From Dysgonomonas sp. 511 (GTDB lineage Bacteria; Bacteroidota; Bacteroidia; Bacteroidales; Dysgonomonadaceae), in contig NZ_QVMQ01000010.1 of assembly GCF_010501105.1 (NCBI RefSeq), positions 2,631 through 66,630 on the forward strand: a stretch of 64,000 nt of DNA. The letters run 5' to 3'. The position numbers and the translations under genes are program-made. Numbering within the stretch: the stretch's first letter is position 1; each line of letters starts with the position of its first letter. The notes beneath the pieces were generated by a model. It made no database searches and was not told the DNA's origin. It saw only the letters and a program-made list of their open reading frames with translations. Below, piece after piece: positions 44,699 to 54,404 of this stretch.

Positions 44699-44894
44699 AG
44701 AGCCTGTTTAAATTTTAGCGAAAATATTTCTTATAGGTTCTTTAATATAGTTCTTAGCAACTTTTTTATGCTCTTTTTAGCGTATTTTCCATATTTTGCT
44801 CTCGGTTTAGCCCGCTAAACCAGCGAGCAAAACACGTAAAACACATCTGAAAATAGCTATAAAAAAGATTTGCTATAAAATTTAAACAGACTCT
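44699..44894. mobile_element. 196-bp palindromic MITE-like element
   Basis: Ends AGAGCCTGTTTAAATTTTAGC and its near complement GCTATAAAATTTAAACAGACTCT are inverted repeats. The centre is also palindromic (TTTTGCTCTCGGTTTAGC / GCTAAACCAGCGAGCAAAA), so the whole element folds into one long imperfect hairpin, with extra bases in the left arm. It has no gene. The terminal word AATTTAAACAGGCTC recurs alone at 58726-58740. No clear target duplication was seen. Confidence 0.7.
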
Positions 44895-45013
44895 AAGATT
44901 TATATATACGACATAGAAAAAACTTACATGTTGAAAACCGGATGCAGATTTTCTTCCTTATGCATTCTATTTGTAGTAACTTTACGAGTCGAGAATAAGC
45001 AAAAATATAACCT

Positions 45014-48000
45014 ATGAGTAATTTTGTTCACCTACACGTCCACTCCCAATACTCCCTGCTCGATGGCCAGGCCAGTATCTCCAAATTGGTAGATAAGGCA
45101 ATAGCAGACGGCATGAAAGGCATTGCCCTCACCGATCATGGAGCAATGTATGGGGTTAAAGAGTTTTTTAATTATGTAAAGAAGAAAAATTCGAAATACG
45201 ATGGTGCGATAAAGGACTTGAAAGCCCAGATAAAGAATCTGGAGGCTGAAACAGACTCCCATAATACCGAAAAGGTTGCAGAACTTAAAATAAAGATACA
45301 CGAAGAGGAATCTAAAAAGTTTAAGCCCATTATCGGGTGCGAATGCTATGTAGCCCGCCGGGGACGCAAGAAGAAAGAAGGCAAACCCGATATGAGCGGG
45401 TGGCATCTGGTTGTATTGGCTAAAAATAAGACAGGCTATAAGAATCTCATCAAAATGGTATCTTATGGTTGGACAGAAGGTTTTTATGCCCGTCCGCGTA
45501 TAGATAAAGAATTACTCGAAAAATATCACGAAGGGCTCATTGTATCTACTGCCTGCCTCGGAGGTGAAGTGCCGAAGAAAATAACGGCTGGAGAAACCGA
45601 AGAAGCAGAGAAGGCCGTGCAATGGTTCAAAAACCTTTTTGGCGACGATTTTTATCTCGAACTTCAACGCCATAAAACCAATCGCCCCGATGCCAACAGG
45701 GAGGCATACCCTTTGCAGGAAAAAGTGAATACAGAGCTATTGCGGATAGGCGAAAAATACAATGTAAAGGTAATAGCAACCAACGACGTACACTTTGTAG
45801 ACGAAGACGATGCCGATGCACACGACCGCCTTATATGCCTCAGCACAGGTAAGGACTTCGACGACCCGGCACGTATGCGCTATACCAAGCAGGAATGGCT
45901 GAAAACAACAGCGGAGATGACCCAGCTTTTTCACGATGTACCGCAGGTTATCAGCAATACGCTGGATGTTGTAAACAAAGTTGAATATTATTCCATCGAC
46001 TCCGATGCCTTAATGCCTTTCTTCGATATAGACGCTTCCTTTGGAACAGAAGAAGGCTATAAGATAATGTATTCGGAAGAAGACTTGGTGAAAGAATTTG
46101 GGGAAGATGCTTATAAGCGTTTAGGAGGTTACGATAAAGTAATCCGTATCAAGCTCGAATCTGACTATCTGGCTCACTTAACCAAAGTTGGAGCAGAGAG
46201 TAGATACGGGAAAGACATGAATGAAGAGACGAAAGAACGTCTGGAGTTTGAGCTGAACACAATGAAGACGATGGGATTTCCCGGGTACTTCCTCATAGTA
46301 CAAGACTTCATTAAAGCTGCCCGTGATATGGGTGTTGCTGTTGGGCCCGGGCGTGGTTCTGCTGCCGGGTCGGCAGTAGCCTACTGCTTGGGTATCACCG
46401 ATATCGACCCTATAAAATACGACCTCCTGTTCGAACGTTTCCTCAATCCCGACCGTATATCCATGCCCGATATAGATATCGACTTCGACGACGACGGGCG
46501 CGGCAAGGTCTTGAAATGGGTGACCGAAAAATATGGGCAGGAACGTGTAGCACACATCATTACCTATGGTACTATGGCTACCAAATCGGCTATAAAGGAC
46601 GTGGCACGGGTTCAGAAGTTGCCGTTGTCCGAATCGAATCGTTTGGCAAAATATGTACCCGACCGTATTCCTGATAAGAAAAAGGTTACGCTGAAAGACG
46701 CTATAGATTATGTGCCCGAATTGAAGGAAGCGGCATTAAGCTCCGACCCGACAATGCGAGATACCTTGAAATATGCACAAATGCTCGAAGGCAATGTGCG
46801 CAACGTAGGGGTACATGCCTGCGGAATAATCATCGGGCAACAAGATATTTCGGATATTGTGCCCGTAGGTACGGCCGAAGATAAGGAAACCGGAGAGACT
46901 ATCCTCGTGACCCAATATGAAGGCACGGTGATTGAGGAAACCGGACTGATAAAGATGGACTTTCTCGGTCTGAAAACCTTATCTATTATAAAGGAAGCCC
47001 TCGATAATATAAAGCATACTACAGGCGAAACGATAAATATAGATACCATATCGCTCGACGACCCTGTAACATATGAGCTCTATAGCCAGGGAAAAACAAC
47101 AGGTACATTCCAGTTTGAGTCTGCCGGTATGCAGAAATACCTTAAAGAATTGCAGCCTACCAAGTTTGAAGACCTGATAGCCATGAATGCCCTGTACCGT
47201 CCCGGTCCGATGGACTATATTCCGTCTTTTATCGCCCGCAAGCATGGACGCGAAGAAATATCGTACGATATTCCGGAAATGGAGAAATACCTTAACGATA
47301 CGTATGGTATTACGGTATATCAGGAACAGGTCATGCTCTTGTCGCGCCAATTGGCCGGCTTTACACGCGGTCAGTCCGACGAACTTCGTAAGGCTATGGG
47401 TAAAAAGCTCATCGACAAGATGAATGCCCTGAAAGAAAAATTCCTGAACGGGGGAGCTGAACGCGGACACAACAAGAAAACATTGGATAAGATATGGGCC
47501 GACTGGGAAAAGTTTGCATCATACGCATTCAACAAATCGCATGCCACCTGCTATTCGTGGGTAGCATACCAGACCGCATGGCTCAAGGCTAATTATCCGT
47601 CGGAATATATGGCGGCGGTCTTGTCGCGCAACTTATCGAACATTACGGAAATCACCAAGTTTATGGATGAGTGTAAAGCCATGAACATGAATGTACTCGG
47701 GCCCGATGTGAACGAATCCTTCCTAAAGTTTTCGGTAAATAAGGCTGGCGATATACGGTTTGGGCTTGCTGCCGTGAAGGGTGTAGGAGAAGGCGCCGTG
47801 ATGAACATCATCGAAGAACGCGAAAAGAACGGGCCGTTCAAGGATATTTTCGATTTCGTAGAACGCGTGAATCTGAGTTCGTGCAATAAGAAGAATATAG
47901 AATCGCTGGCTTTGGCAGGAGCTTTCGATGCTTTTACAGAAATCAGCCGCGAACAATTCTTTGGTTTAAACAGCAAAAATGAAACATTTATCGACATGCT

Positions 48001-48763
48001 TATCCGCTATGGGAACAAATATCAGGTGGATAAGAACCAAGCTGCCAATTCTCTGTTCGGTGACGATTCGTCGTTCGATATTGCCCATCCCGATATCCCT
48101 GTGGTTTCGCGATGGTCCGACCTCGAACGTTTGAACAAAGAACGCGAACTTATCGGCATCTATCTCTCGGCTCATCCGCTTGACGATTACCGTATTGTGC
48201 TCGACTATGTGTGTAATGTAGGCATGGCCGAAATAGAAGATAAAGATGCATTGAAAAACAAAGAGCTAACATTCGGAGGCTTAGTTTCGGGCGTAAGGGA
48301 AGGTATTACCAAGAATAATAAGCCTTACATGATAATTAAGCTTGAAGACTTTACCGGTAGCGGAGAGTTGGCTCTTTTTGGCGACGACTATATCAATTTT
48401 GGCAAATACGGGCGTCCGGGGCTTTACCTTTATATAAAAGGGAAAGTGCAGGGACGTAAGTTCGATGCCAATCAAATGGAATTGAAAATACATTCTATAC
48501 AGCTTCTTCCCGATGTAAAAGACCAGTTGATAGAAAAAATAACGATCACTCTTCCTTTGCATGACATGAATAATCAGATAGTTGAAGAATTATCAATATT
48601 AACCAAAAACAATCCGGGAAATTCGTTGTTATATTTTAAGATAATTGACGGAGAGCGCAATATGAAGGTCGATCTGTTTTCCAGAGGTTTTAAAGTAAAT
48701 GTACAAAAGGAACTTATTGATTATCTGACTGAAAACGAAAATCTGGATTTTAAGTTGAACTAA
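45014..48763 (+). CDS. dnaE: DNA polymerase III alpha subunit
   Basis: 1249 residues, the replicative polymerase. The N-terminal PHP domain (FVHLHVHSQYSLLDGQASI) retains the metal-binding histidines. The polymerase core has PGRGSAAGSAVAYCLGITDIDP (about 443) and the catalytic aspartates in MPDIDIDFDDDGRGKVL (about 484-500). A helix-hairpin-helix region and a C-terminal OB fold (LTFGGLVSGVREGITKNNKPYMIIKLEDFTG, about 1085) follow. There is no DnaQ-type exonuclease insertion, so this is the DnaE1 type rather than PolC. It stands alone after the palindromic element. Confidence 0.97.
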   Translation: MSNFVHLHVHSQYSLLDGQASISKLVDKAIADGMKGIALTDHGAMYGVKEFFNYVKKKNSKYDGAIKDLKAQIKNLEAETDSHNTEKVAELKIKIHEEESKKFKPIIGCECYVARRGRKKKEGKPDMSGWHLVVLAKNKTGYKNLIKMVSYGWTEGFYARPRIDKELLEKYHEGLIVSTACLGGEVPKKITAGETEEAEKAVQWFKNLFGDDFYLELQRHKTNRPDANREAYPLQEKVNTELLRIGEKYNVKVIATNDVHFVDEDDADAHDRLICLSTGKDFDDPARMRYTKQEWLKTTAEMTQLFHDVPQVISNTLDVVNKVEYYSIDSDALMPFFDIDASFGTEEGYKIMYSEEDLVKEFGEDAYKRLGGYDKVIRIKLESDYLAHLTKVGAESRYGKDMNEETKERLEFELNTMKTMGFPGYFLIVQDFIKAARDMGVAVGPGRGSAAGSAVAYCLGITDIDPIKYDLLFERFLNPDRISMPDIDIDFDDDGRGKVLKWVTEKYGQERVAHIITYGTMATKSAIKDVARVQKLPLSESNRLAKYVPDRIPDKKKVTLKDAIDYVPELKEAALSSDPTMRDTLKYAQMLEGNVRNVGVHACGIIIGQQDISDIVPVGTAEDKETGETILVTQYEGTVIEETGLIKMDFLGLKTLSIIKEALDNIKHTTGETINIDTISLDDPVTYELYSQGKTTGTFQFESAGMQKYLKELQPTKFEDLIAMNALYRPGPMDYIPSFIARKHGREEISYDIPEMEKYLNDTYGITVYQEQVMLLSRQLAGFTRGQSDELRKAMGKKLIDKMNALKEKFLNGGAERGHNKKTLDKIWADWEKFASYAFNKSHATCYSWVAYQTAWLKANYPSEYMAAVLSRNLSNITEITKFMDECKAMNMNVLGPDVNESFLKFSVNKAGDIRFGLAAVKGVGEGAVMNIIEEREKNGPFKDIFDFVERVNLSSCNKKNIESLALAGAFDAFTEISREQFFGLNSKNETFIDMLIRYGNKYQVDKNQAANSLFGDDSSFDIAHPDIPVVSRWSDLERLNKERELIGIYLSAHPLDDYRIVLDYVCNVGMAEIEDKDALKNKELTFGGLVSGVREGITKNNKPYMIIKLEDFTGSGELALFGDDYINFGKYGRPGLYLYIKGKVQGRKFDANQMELKIHSIQLLPDVKDQLIEKITITLPLHDMNNQIVEELSILTKNNPGNSLLYFKIIDGERNMKVDLFSRGFKVNVQKELIDYLTENENLDFKLN

Positions 48764-48790
48764 CTATTTTTATATTAAGAATAGATTATT

Positions 48791-48798
48791 TACCTTTG
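48791..48798 (+). promoter_or_regulatory. -7 box for trxA
   Basis: TACCTTTG (TAnnTTTG), about 61 bp before the trxA ATG. Confidence 0.6.
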
Positions 48799-48859
48799 TA
48801 CGGCAAAAAAAACTAATAGATTAAACTAATAACAATTATAAACTCAATAAATAAAAGTT

Positions 48860-49177
48860 ATGGCTTTAGAAATTACAGATGCAAGTTTCGAAGATTTATT
48901 GCAATCGGACAAACCTCTGGTTATAGATTTTTGGGCAGAATGGTGCGGTCCTTGCCGTATGGTTGGCCCTATCGTAGAAGAATTGGCAGAAGAATATGCC
49001 GATAAGGTTATTATAGGAAAAGTAGATACTGAGTCGAATGATGATATCGTAGGCAGATATGGTATCCGCAACATCCCCACTATTTTGTTTATCAAAAACG
49101 GAGAGGTAGTAGACAAGCAGGTTGGTGCAGCTCAGAAAGCTGTTTTAGCAGAGAAAATAGAAAATCTTTTGAAATAA
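48860..49177 (+). CDS. trxA: Thioredoxin
   Basis: 105 residues, the usual length. The active site is W-C29-G-P-C32 in FWAEWCGPCRM. Cis-proline loop IRNIPTILFIKNG and the buried Asp in VIDFW are present. It is a cytosolic disulfide reductant. It has its own promoter box and a terminator follows. Confidence 0.97.
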   Translation: MALEITDASFEDLLQSDKPLVIDFWAEWCGPCRMVGPIVEELAEEYADKVIIGKVDTESNDDIVGRYGIRNIPTILFIKNGEVVDKQVGAAQKAVLAEKIENLLK

Positions 49178-49199
49178 GATAAAGAAACGTATCACTTAC

Positions 49200-49248
49200 A
49201 AGGAAAAGAGGGTGTAAAAAAGTCTGAATACACGCTCTTTTCCTTTTT
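49200..49248 (+). terminator. Intrinsic terminator after trxA
   Basis: AAGGAAAAGAGGGTGT and ACACGCTCTTTTCCTT pair around a short loop, followed by T residues. Confidence 0.8.
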
Positions 49249-49580
49249 TGGGCTTAAGCAACTGTTACTAAGCAACTTTTCATCAATAAAATCCGATTTT
49301 GCGCAAAGCCATAAATTATTGTTAAAAAAAGAAGAAAAGATTGATATTCAAACCATCCCTACAATTATCATATTATTCCCACAAACTCCCCCTCTCACTC
49401 AAAATACATCTATATTACGCTTATTATTATCAAAATGCACAGCAAAAACACCCTAAGCAATAAAAAAGAGAAAACATTCTCCATTTAATACAAATTCACA
49501 TTAAAAAACATTTGTTTATTGAAAATTTATGACTTACTTTATATTGCTTAAATGACAATCGGAACAAACTAATTAATGGT
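49249..49580. other. AT-rich gap without a gene
   Basis: About 330 bp, AT-rich with a C-rich patch near 49380-49400. I see no gene, strong palindrome or repeat. The promoter of the following small gene is presumably near its right end. Confidence 0.5.
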
Positions 49581-49769
49581 ATGAGGATATTTTATTATCT
49601 TTTTAGCAGCAATAAGGAAATCTACAAAAGGTTAGCTGAGGAGTATGACGTAAAACCTATAGACGTTTACGACTTAGCTCATGGAAAGCGAGCAATAAGT
49701 TTGAAAGATTACAGCATTTTAGATGAGTTAGCTAAGCTTGGACTCATCAGTGGTTGGATGTATAGGTAA
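49581..49769 (+). CDS. 62-residue protein, possibly helix-turn-helix-like
   Basis: MRIFYYLFSSNKEIYKRLAEEYDVKPIDVYDLAHGKRAISLKDYSI (given in part) and LDELAKLGLISGWM. It is mostly helical, with a KRLAEEYDVKPIDVYDLAHGKRA stretch that looks like a recognition-type helix pair followed by LDELAKLGLI. It has no signal peptide. I suspect a small conserved Bacteroidota protein, with DNA binding only a guess. Confidence 0.55.
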   Translation: MRIFYYLFSSNKEIYKRLAEEYDVKPIDVYDLAHGKRAISLKDYSILDELAKLGLISGWMYR

Positions 49770-49812
49770 CCAGTCGCCGTTACGGGGTGTCTATAACTAC
49801 TTAATCTAATCC

Positions 49813-50592
49813 TTACTTACAACAATCGCATCCATTGTGTTTTTCCAAAACACGGTGAGGAAAATCGCCATGTCCGATAATTTCTATCGGGCATGAGGAA
49901 TATGTGCTCTCAAGCCAGGAGGAAGTAATATCTGCGCCGGCATGATAGTGTAGTCCTTCGTTGACGCAAGCGATATTCTTTACAAGCGAAATAACTGTAC
50001 CCACATCGTGCGATACAAGTACTATTGCAGTTTTGTGGTTAATTTCTTCGAGCAATTTGTAGAAATTATTCTCAAAACGTTTGTCTACATACGAATTGGG
50101 CTCGTCCAACACCAGCAGGTCGGGCTGGTCGATAATAGCGCGCCCCAGCAGTACGCGTTGCAACTGTCCGCCTGAGAGCGCCCCTATAGGACGGTCGAGC
50201 AGTTTTTCCAATCCCATATGGGCAGCAGTTTCAGCTACCAGCTGCCTTTGCTCGCGCGTATATGGCGAAAAGAATCGACGGCGTGGGGTAAGCCCCGACA
50301 GAATAACATCGTGAACCGAAATAGGAAACTTCTTGTCTATCTGGTTGATCTGCGGAAGATAACCTATGTTTATCCGGTCTGTCTTGTGCCCGTCCTTATA
50401 GAAGGAAATTGATCCCTGCGATGGCTTTACCAGTCCGAGTATAGTCTTCAACAGGGTAGTTTTGCCACCGCCATTAGGTCCTATAATACCCAGAAAATCA
50501 TCGGCTGAAACATCTAGGTTGACATTTTTTAGTACTGCAGGGTGGTCTTCGTAGCCCACGGTAACATTCCTTAGTTCTATCAATGTATTCAT
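49813..50592 (-). CDS. Zinc/manganese-type ABC transporter ATPase
   Basis: 259 residues. It has Walker A GPNGGGKTT (38-46), signature LSGGQLQR, Walker B LLVLDEPNSYVD and switch LVSHD. The C-terminus ends in HNGCDCCK, a possible metal-binding tail. Similarity is to ZnuC/MntB-type ATPases. It overlaps the substrate-binding gene by four bases (ATGA). No permease gene of the ZnuB type lies on either side, so the membrane part must be elsewhere or missing. Confidence 0.9.
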   Translation of the reverse strand: MNTLIELRNVTVGYEDHPAVLKNVNLDVSADDFLGIIGPNGGGKTTLLKTILGLVKPSQGSISFYKDGHKTDRINIGYLPQINQIDKKFPISVHDVILSGLTPRRRFFSPYTREQRQLVAETAAHMGLEKLLDRPIGALSGGQLQRVLLGRAIIDQPDLLVLDEPNSYVDKRFENNFYKLLEEINHKTAIVLVSHDVGTVISLVKNIACVNEGLHYHAGADITSSWLESTYSSCPIEIIGHGDFPHRVLEKHNGCDCCK

Positions 50593-51476
50593 AAGCTTTC
50601 CGTTGCCAAAGCTTTAGCTATTTTAATCATTTCCTTGCTCCAGTGATATGTAGTAAGGTTGATGGGTATCGCCTTGCCACCAATGGCGTTCGCTATGGTT
50701 TCGGCATTTTTGGTATCAAATTCGCGCTGTATAAAAACGACTTTTACGCCCTCTTCTTTTGCTTTGTCTATCAATGCTTTGAGTTGCGAAGGCGAAGGGC
50801 TTTTCCCATCTTCTTCCATCGCATATTGGGTCAACCCGTAGTCTTTGGCAAAATAGCTTAATGCCGGATGATAAATGATAAACGCTTTGGATGGGGCTTT
50901 GTCGAGGTAAGAGCGGATAATGCTGTCGGTACGGTTAAATTCGGCAAGCAGCTTGTTATAGCCTTTCGTATAATCGGCTTTATTCAGGCTATCGAGCTTT
51001 GTTACAGCATTATACATATTTGTTGCCATTAGCTTTGCCGATGTCACCGAACTCCATGTATGCGGATCGCCTGCCATATGCCCGTGCAGATGCTCATCGC
51101 CATGATGGTGTGAACAATTCTCATCCCCTCCGATAATGTCGATGCCTTCGGATGAATCTACAACAAGGAGGCTATTATTATTTTCCAGCGCTTTTTCTAT
51201 CAGGCCATGCTCTATACCGAGATATCCAACCTTAAAATATGCTTTGCTCCGGCTGAGATGCCTCATCTGCCCGGGAGTAAAATCAGTGCTTTCTGGATTA
51301 CCTCCTGCCGCAACGATGCTCACCACATCGAAGTGATGGCCGACAATTTCGTCGAGGAAATATTTCTGAGGATCTATAGTGACGGCTAATGTAGCCGGGC
51401 GTTCTGCTTTGGGGGGCTTGCAAGCTAATGCGAAGAATGTTGTAAAAACTAAAGTAAGTATGAATTTATACTTCAT
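50589..51476 (-). CDS. ZnuA-type metal-binding lipoprotein
   Basis: 295 residues. A signal peptide with lipobox (TFFALAC, Cys19) precedes a cluster A-I substrate-binding protein. Features are AVTIDPQKYFLDEIVGHHFDV, the His-rich loop SHHHGDEHLHGH before GDPHTW, FIIYHPALSYFAKDYGL and VVFIQREFDTKNAETIA. These are typical zinc or manganese ligands and segments. It is co-translated with the ATPase gene. Confidence 0.9.
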   Translation of the reverse strand: MKYKFILTLVFTTFFALACKPPKAERPATLAVTIDPQKYFLDEIVGHHFDVVSIVAAGGNPESTDFTPGQMRHLSRSKAYFKVGYLGIEHGLIEKALENNNSLLVVDSSEGIDIIGGDENCSHHHGDEHLHGHMAGDPHTWSSVTSAKLMATNMYNAVTKLDSLNKADYTKGYNKLLAEFNRTDSIIRSYLDKAPSKAFIIYHPALSYFAKDYGLTQYAMEEDGKSPSPSQLKALIDKAKEEGVKVVFIQREFDTKNAETIANAIGGKAIPINLTTYHWSKEMIKIAKALATESL

Positions 51477-51571
51477 TTTTTCAATATTGGGATTTTTTAT
51501 TTCAATGCGTAAAGTTACAAAAAAATCAACGGTTACCTATTGCTTTCGTTCAAATAGAACTATGCTGCAAA

Positions 51572-52219
51572 CTATTTATCCGTCAGATTGTAAATCTTAC
51601 GAATGCGATCCAGTTCTTTTTCAAAGTCTATCTTGAGGTCGATAAGCATACCGTTTTCGAGATCGTAAACCCAACCTGCTACACGCGGATAGCCTGTCTT
51701 GAGATAAGACTTCTGCACCTCTGCCGTCTTTATCACATTGAGGCTTTGTTCGTAGACATTGAGTTCTACCAAACGGTTGTGGCGGGCTTGTAAGTCGGTT
51801 ATAGCATCCAGTTCTTTCTCATGCAGGCGGTACACATCGCGCACATTCCTGAGCCAGGGGTTGAGTATCCCCAAATCGCGTGGCTGCATAGCTGCATTTA
51901 TCCCTCCACAATTATAATGTCCGCAGACTATAATATATTTTACATTGAGGTATTCCACCCCAAAATTGATTACCGACAGGGCATTCAGGTCGCTATTGAC
52001 TACAAGGTTTGCAATATTGCGATGTACAAAGACTTCGCCCGGCTGCAATCCCATTATCTCGTTGGCATGCACACGGCTGTCGGAACAACCGATATACAAA
52101 AAGTCGGGATTCTGGGCTTTTGCCAGATGGGCAAAAAAATCGGGATCCTCGGCATTTTTGGCATCGGCCCATTTCTTATTGGCTTCGAAAATATTTTTAT
52201 ATAATTCGTCGGAATACAT
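51572..52219 (-). CDS. Beta-class carbonic anhydrase
   Basis: 215 residues. The zinc ligands C45, H101 and C104 lie in GCSDSRV and CGHYNCGG, with the D47-R49 dyad. No signal peptide, so cytosolic. It interconverts CO2 and bicarbonate. It ends before znuA with about 95 bp between and is transcribed in the same direction, though probably separately. Confidence 0.95.
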   Translation of the reverse strand: MYSDELYKNIFEANKKWADAKNAEDPDFFAHLAKAQNPDFLYIGCSDSRVHANEIMGLQPGEVFVHRNIANLVVNSDLNALSVINFGVEYLNVKYIIVCGHYNCGGINAAMQPRDLGILNPWLRNVRDVYRLHEKELDAITDLQARHNRLVELNVYEQSLNVIKTAEVQKSYLKTGYPRVAGWVYDLENGMLIDLKIDFEKELDRIRKIYNLTDK

Positions 52220-52261
52220 TAGTCGTTACGAGTTACAAGTGACTAGACTCCACACCTCGAA

Positions 52262-52843
52262 CTAGCCCCTCAATTTGTCAACAATCGTTTGTACCTGTGC
52301 TATAAGCGACAGTTTATTATCATTAACAATTACAAAGTCGGAAAGTTCGGCCTTTTGCTCGTCAGGCATTTGATTCTGTATGCGTTCCAATACCTTTTCG
52401 CGCGGAATATTATCTCTTGCCATCACTCTTTCTATCCTCATATCCAATGGCGTATAAACCATCACAACTTTGTCCATCAGTTTATCGAAACCCGACTCGA
52501 AAAGTATGGCCGCCTCTTGTGCTACTACAGGAAAATGAGCTTGGGAGCTTGCCCAATTAATAAAATCGTTCTTTACTTCGGGATGGATAATTGCATTGAC
52601 TGCCGCCAGTTTTTCTTTGTCGTTGAAGATATGGGTAGCTAGTAAAGCTTTGTCGAGCACACCACCGTCGAAGAGTTCTTCTCCAAACATAGCAATCAGT
52701 TTTTCCTTTATTACAGGAGAGGTAGCCACCAGACGCTTACTTTCCCTATCGGCAATATATACGGGTATGCCCAAAAGTTCGAAGAGTTGCGAAACGGTAG
52801 ATTTTCCGCTACCGATACCGCCGGTTATGCCTATGGTTATCAT
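52262..52843 (-). CDS. coaE: Dephospho-CoA kinase
   Basis: 193 residues. The P-loop GGIGSGKST (8-16), GIPVYIADRESKRL (substrate aspartate) and the lid region VMARDNIPREKVLERI are present. It performs the last step of coenzyme A synthesis. It follows the YbbR-domain gene by about 58 bp in the conserved nusB-yajC-ybbR-coaE group. Confidence 0.95.
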   Translation of the reverse strand: MITIGITGGIGSGKSTVSQLFELLGIPVYIADRESKRLVATSPVIKEKLIAMFGEELFDGGVLDKALLATHIFNDKEKLAAVNAIIHPEVKNDFINWASSQAHFPVVAQEAAILFESGFDKLMDKVVMVYTPLDMRIERVMARDNIPREKVLERIQNQMPDEQKAELSDFVIVNDNKLSLIAQVQTIVDKLRG

Positions 52844-52901
52844 GGTTAATTATAAATTGGTGCAAGGGGTGCGATAAAGAACTTATCCCCTACCCTTTCG
52901 A

Positions 52902-53885
52902 TTATTTCCTTTCGAGAACAAATTCCACTTCTGCCGGAACGGGCACTTTAGCTTCTATATAATCGGGGCTTTCGGTAATCCGCACAGGAATAAGGGGCTC
53001 GGTAAGGCTTTTTATGTCATTATAGTCCACCTTTACCTCAAAGTTATTTGCAGTAATATCGTTGTACCTGCTCAGTCCTACAATAATAGGTATTGTCACC
53101 GAAGAAGGAAAGAAACGGATATTGAGATTGTCGGGCAGATTGACGATGGTTATAGGTACTTCTATCTCCTTGGTGTTGAATTGGTCGACCGGAACGGAGA
53201 TGTTTACCATGTCGGGAACGAATTTAACGCCTTTTATCGGCTTGATAGGTACTTCTATCTTTGTGCTTGATGTTACTTCCTTTATGGTGTCGTCTACTGT
53301 ATGCACGTAGCGAATAGTGTCGAGCGCAGTACGGCTACCATATACAGTTACCGAATCGGGGTTTACAGTCAGATCGCCATCGATAATATAGCCTGTGGCC
53401 AACGATATATACCCATCGTAGATTACCGGCAGACGTTTTTCGCGCAGTATGACATAATCATATGCCAAACGCGAAGGTGAATAGCTGATTAGTTCGGATG
53501 AAGAAAAAAGCTGGTTGCGGATCAATTGTTCCATACTTTTACTCAGTATCACCGGATCCTCCTGCTCGTGTATCAGTTTTCTTATATCTATTACAAGCGA
53601 GTCGTTGCGCTTGGTGAAATAATACCTGAACATGGTTACTCCATCGTCTTTTATACGCACTGTGATCTTATCGACCAACTCGTTGTCGAAAATTATGCTG
53701 TCGGGAACGTTTACATATTTTATCGGTATATTGATGGTCGATTCAAATTTCTCGCGATAAACTTGCATCAACCAGAAGATGGACGACAAGAGTAGAAAAA
53801 ACAAAAAAGTCAGTGTCTTTTTCCACGAAATGTTTCTGAAAGACGACCTGACTTTTTGTATTATTATGTCCTTAGTATCGCTCAT
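52902..53885 (-). CDS. YbbR-domain membrane-anchored protein
   Basis: 327 residues. One N-terminal membrane helix (WKKTLTFLFFLLLSSIFWLM) is followed by tandem YbbR-like beta domains (for example FESTINIPIKYVNVPDSIIFDNELVDKITVRI, and INIPVKP-type repeats later). In Firmicutes YbbR (CdaR) regulates a c-di-AMP synthase. That partner is not here, so only the domain is assigned. It lies between yajC and coaE. Confidence 0.88.
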   Translation of the reverse strand: MSDTKDIIIQKVRSSFRNISWKKTLTFLFFLLLSSIFWLMQVYREKFESTINIPIKYVNVPDSIIFDNELVDKITVRIKDDGVTMFRYYFTKRNDSLVIDIRKLIHEQEDPVILSKSMEQLIRNQLFSSSELISYSPSRLAYDYVILREKRLPVIYDGYISLATGYIIDGDLTVNPDSVTVYGSRTALDTIRYVHTVDDTIKEVTSSTKIEVPIKPIKGVKFVPDMVNISVPVDQFNTKEIEVPITIVNLPDNLNIRFFPSSVTIPIIVGLSRYNDITANNFEVKVDYNDIKSLTEPLIPVRITESPDYIEAKVPVPAEVEFVLERK

Positions 53886-53939
53886 GGGCTATACCATCTT
53901 TTTAGATAGGGACCGATTCGGTTTTAAAGAAATTGCCTG

Positions 53940-54278
53940 TTATTTTGCCTGAGTATCTTCCGGGCTGGTATAAACAGATGATTTCTCTATTTTTATTTTT
54001 GTATTTTCTGCTATTTCGATGATAAAATAAGTATCTCCTACTTCTTTTACGCGTCCGTGTATGCCGCCGGCTGTTACTACTTTATCGCCTACTTTTATGG
54101 CATTGCGGGCTTCCTGTAGTTGTTTTTGTTTCTTTTGTTGTGGTCTTATCATGAAGAAGTACATAATAGCAAACAAGGCTACCATCATTACAATCATGCC
54201 TGTACTTCCTCCCAACAGGCCTCCGCCACCAGCTGCAGCTCCTCCGCCTCCTTGTAATAATACGTTTAATAAAGTCAT
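53940..54278 (-). CDS. yajC: Preprotein translocase subunit YajC
   Basis: 112 residues. A Gly-rich N-terminus and one membrane helix (IVMMVALFAIMYFFMIRP) precede the YajC motif QQKKQKQLQEARNAIKVGDKVVTAGGIHG. It is an accessory to SecDF-YajC. A TATATTTG box at 54350-54357 lies in the gap after nusB. Confidence 0.95.
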   Translation of the reverse strand: MTLLNVLLQGGGGAAAGGGGLLGGSTGMIVMMVALFAIMYFFMIRPQQKKQKQLQEARNAIKVGDKVVTAGGIHGRVKEVGDTYFIIEIAENTKIKIEKSSVYTSPEDTQAK

Positions 54279-54349
54279 AATTCTTTTTGTTACAAGTTAT
54301 ATTTGTTTAATAATTTTTCCTTTCTTTAGCCTGCCTTCCGACAGGTTTA

Positions 54350-54357
54350 CAAATATA
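54350..54357 (-). promoter_or_regulatory. -7 box for yajC
   Basis: TATATTTG on the minus strand (TAnnTTTG), about 70 bp upstream of yajC, in the nusB-yajC gap. Confidence 0.5.
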
Positions 54358-54404
54358 CACGATAAATTTCAATCTACGACAACGCGCAAACGGTATAAAT
54401 ATTA

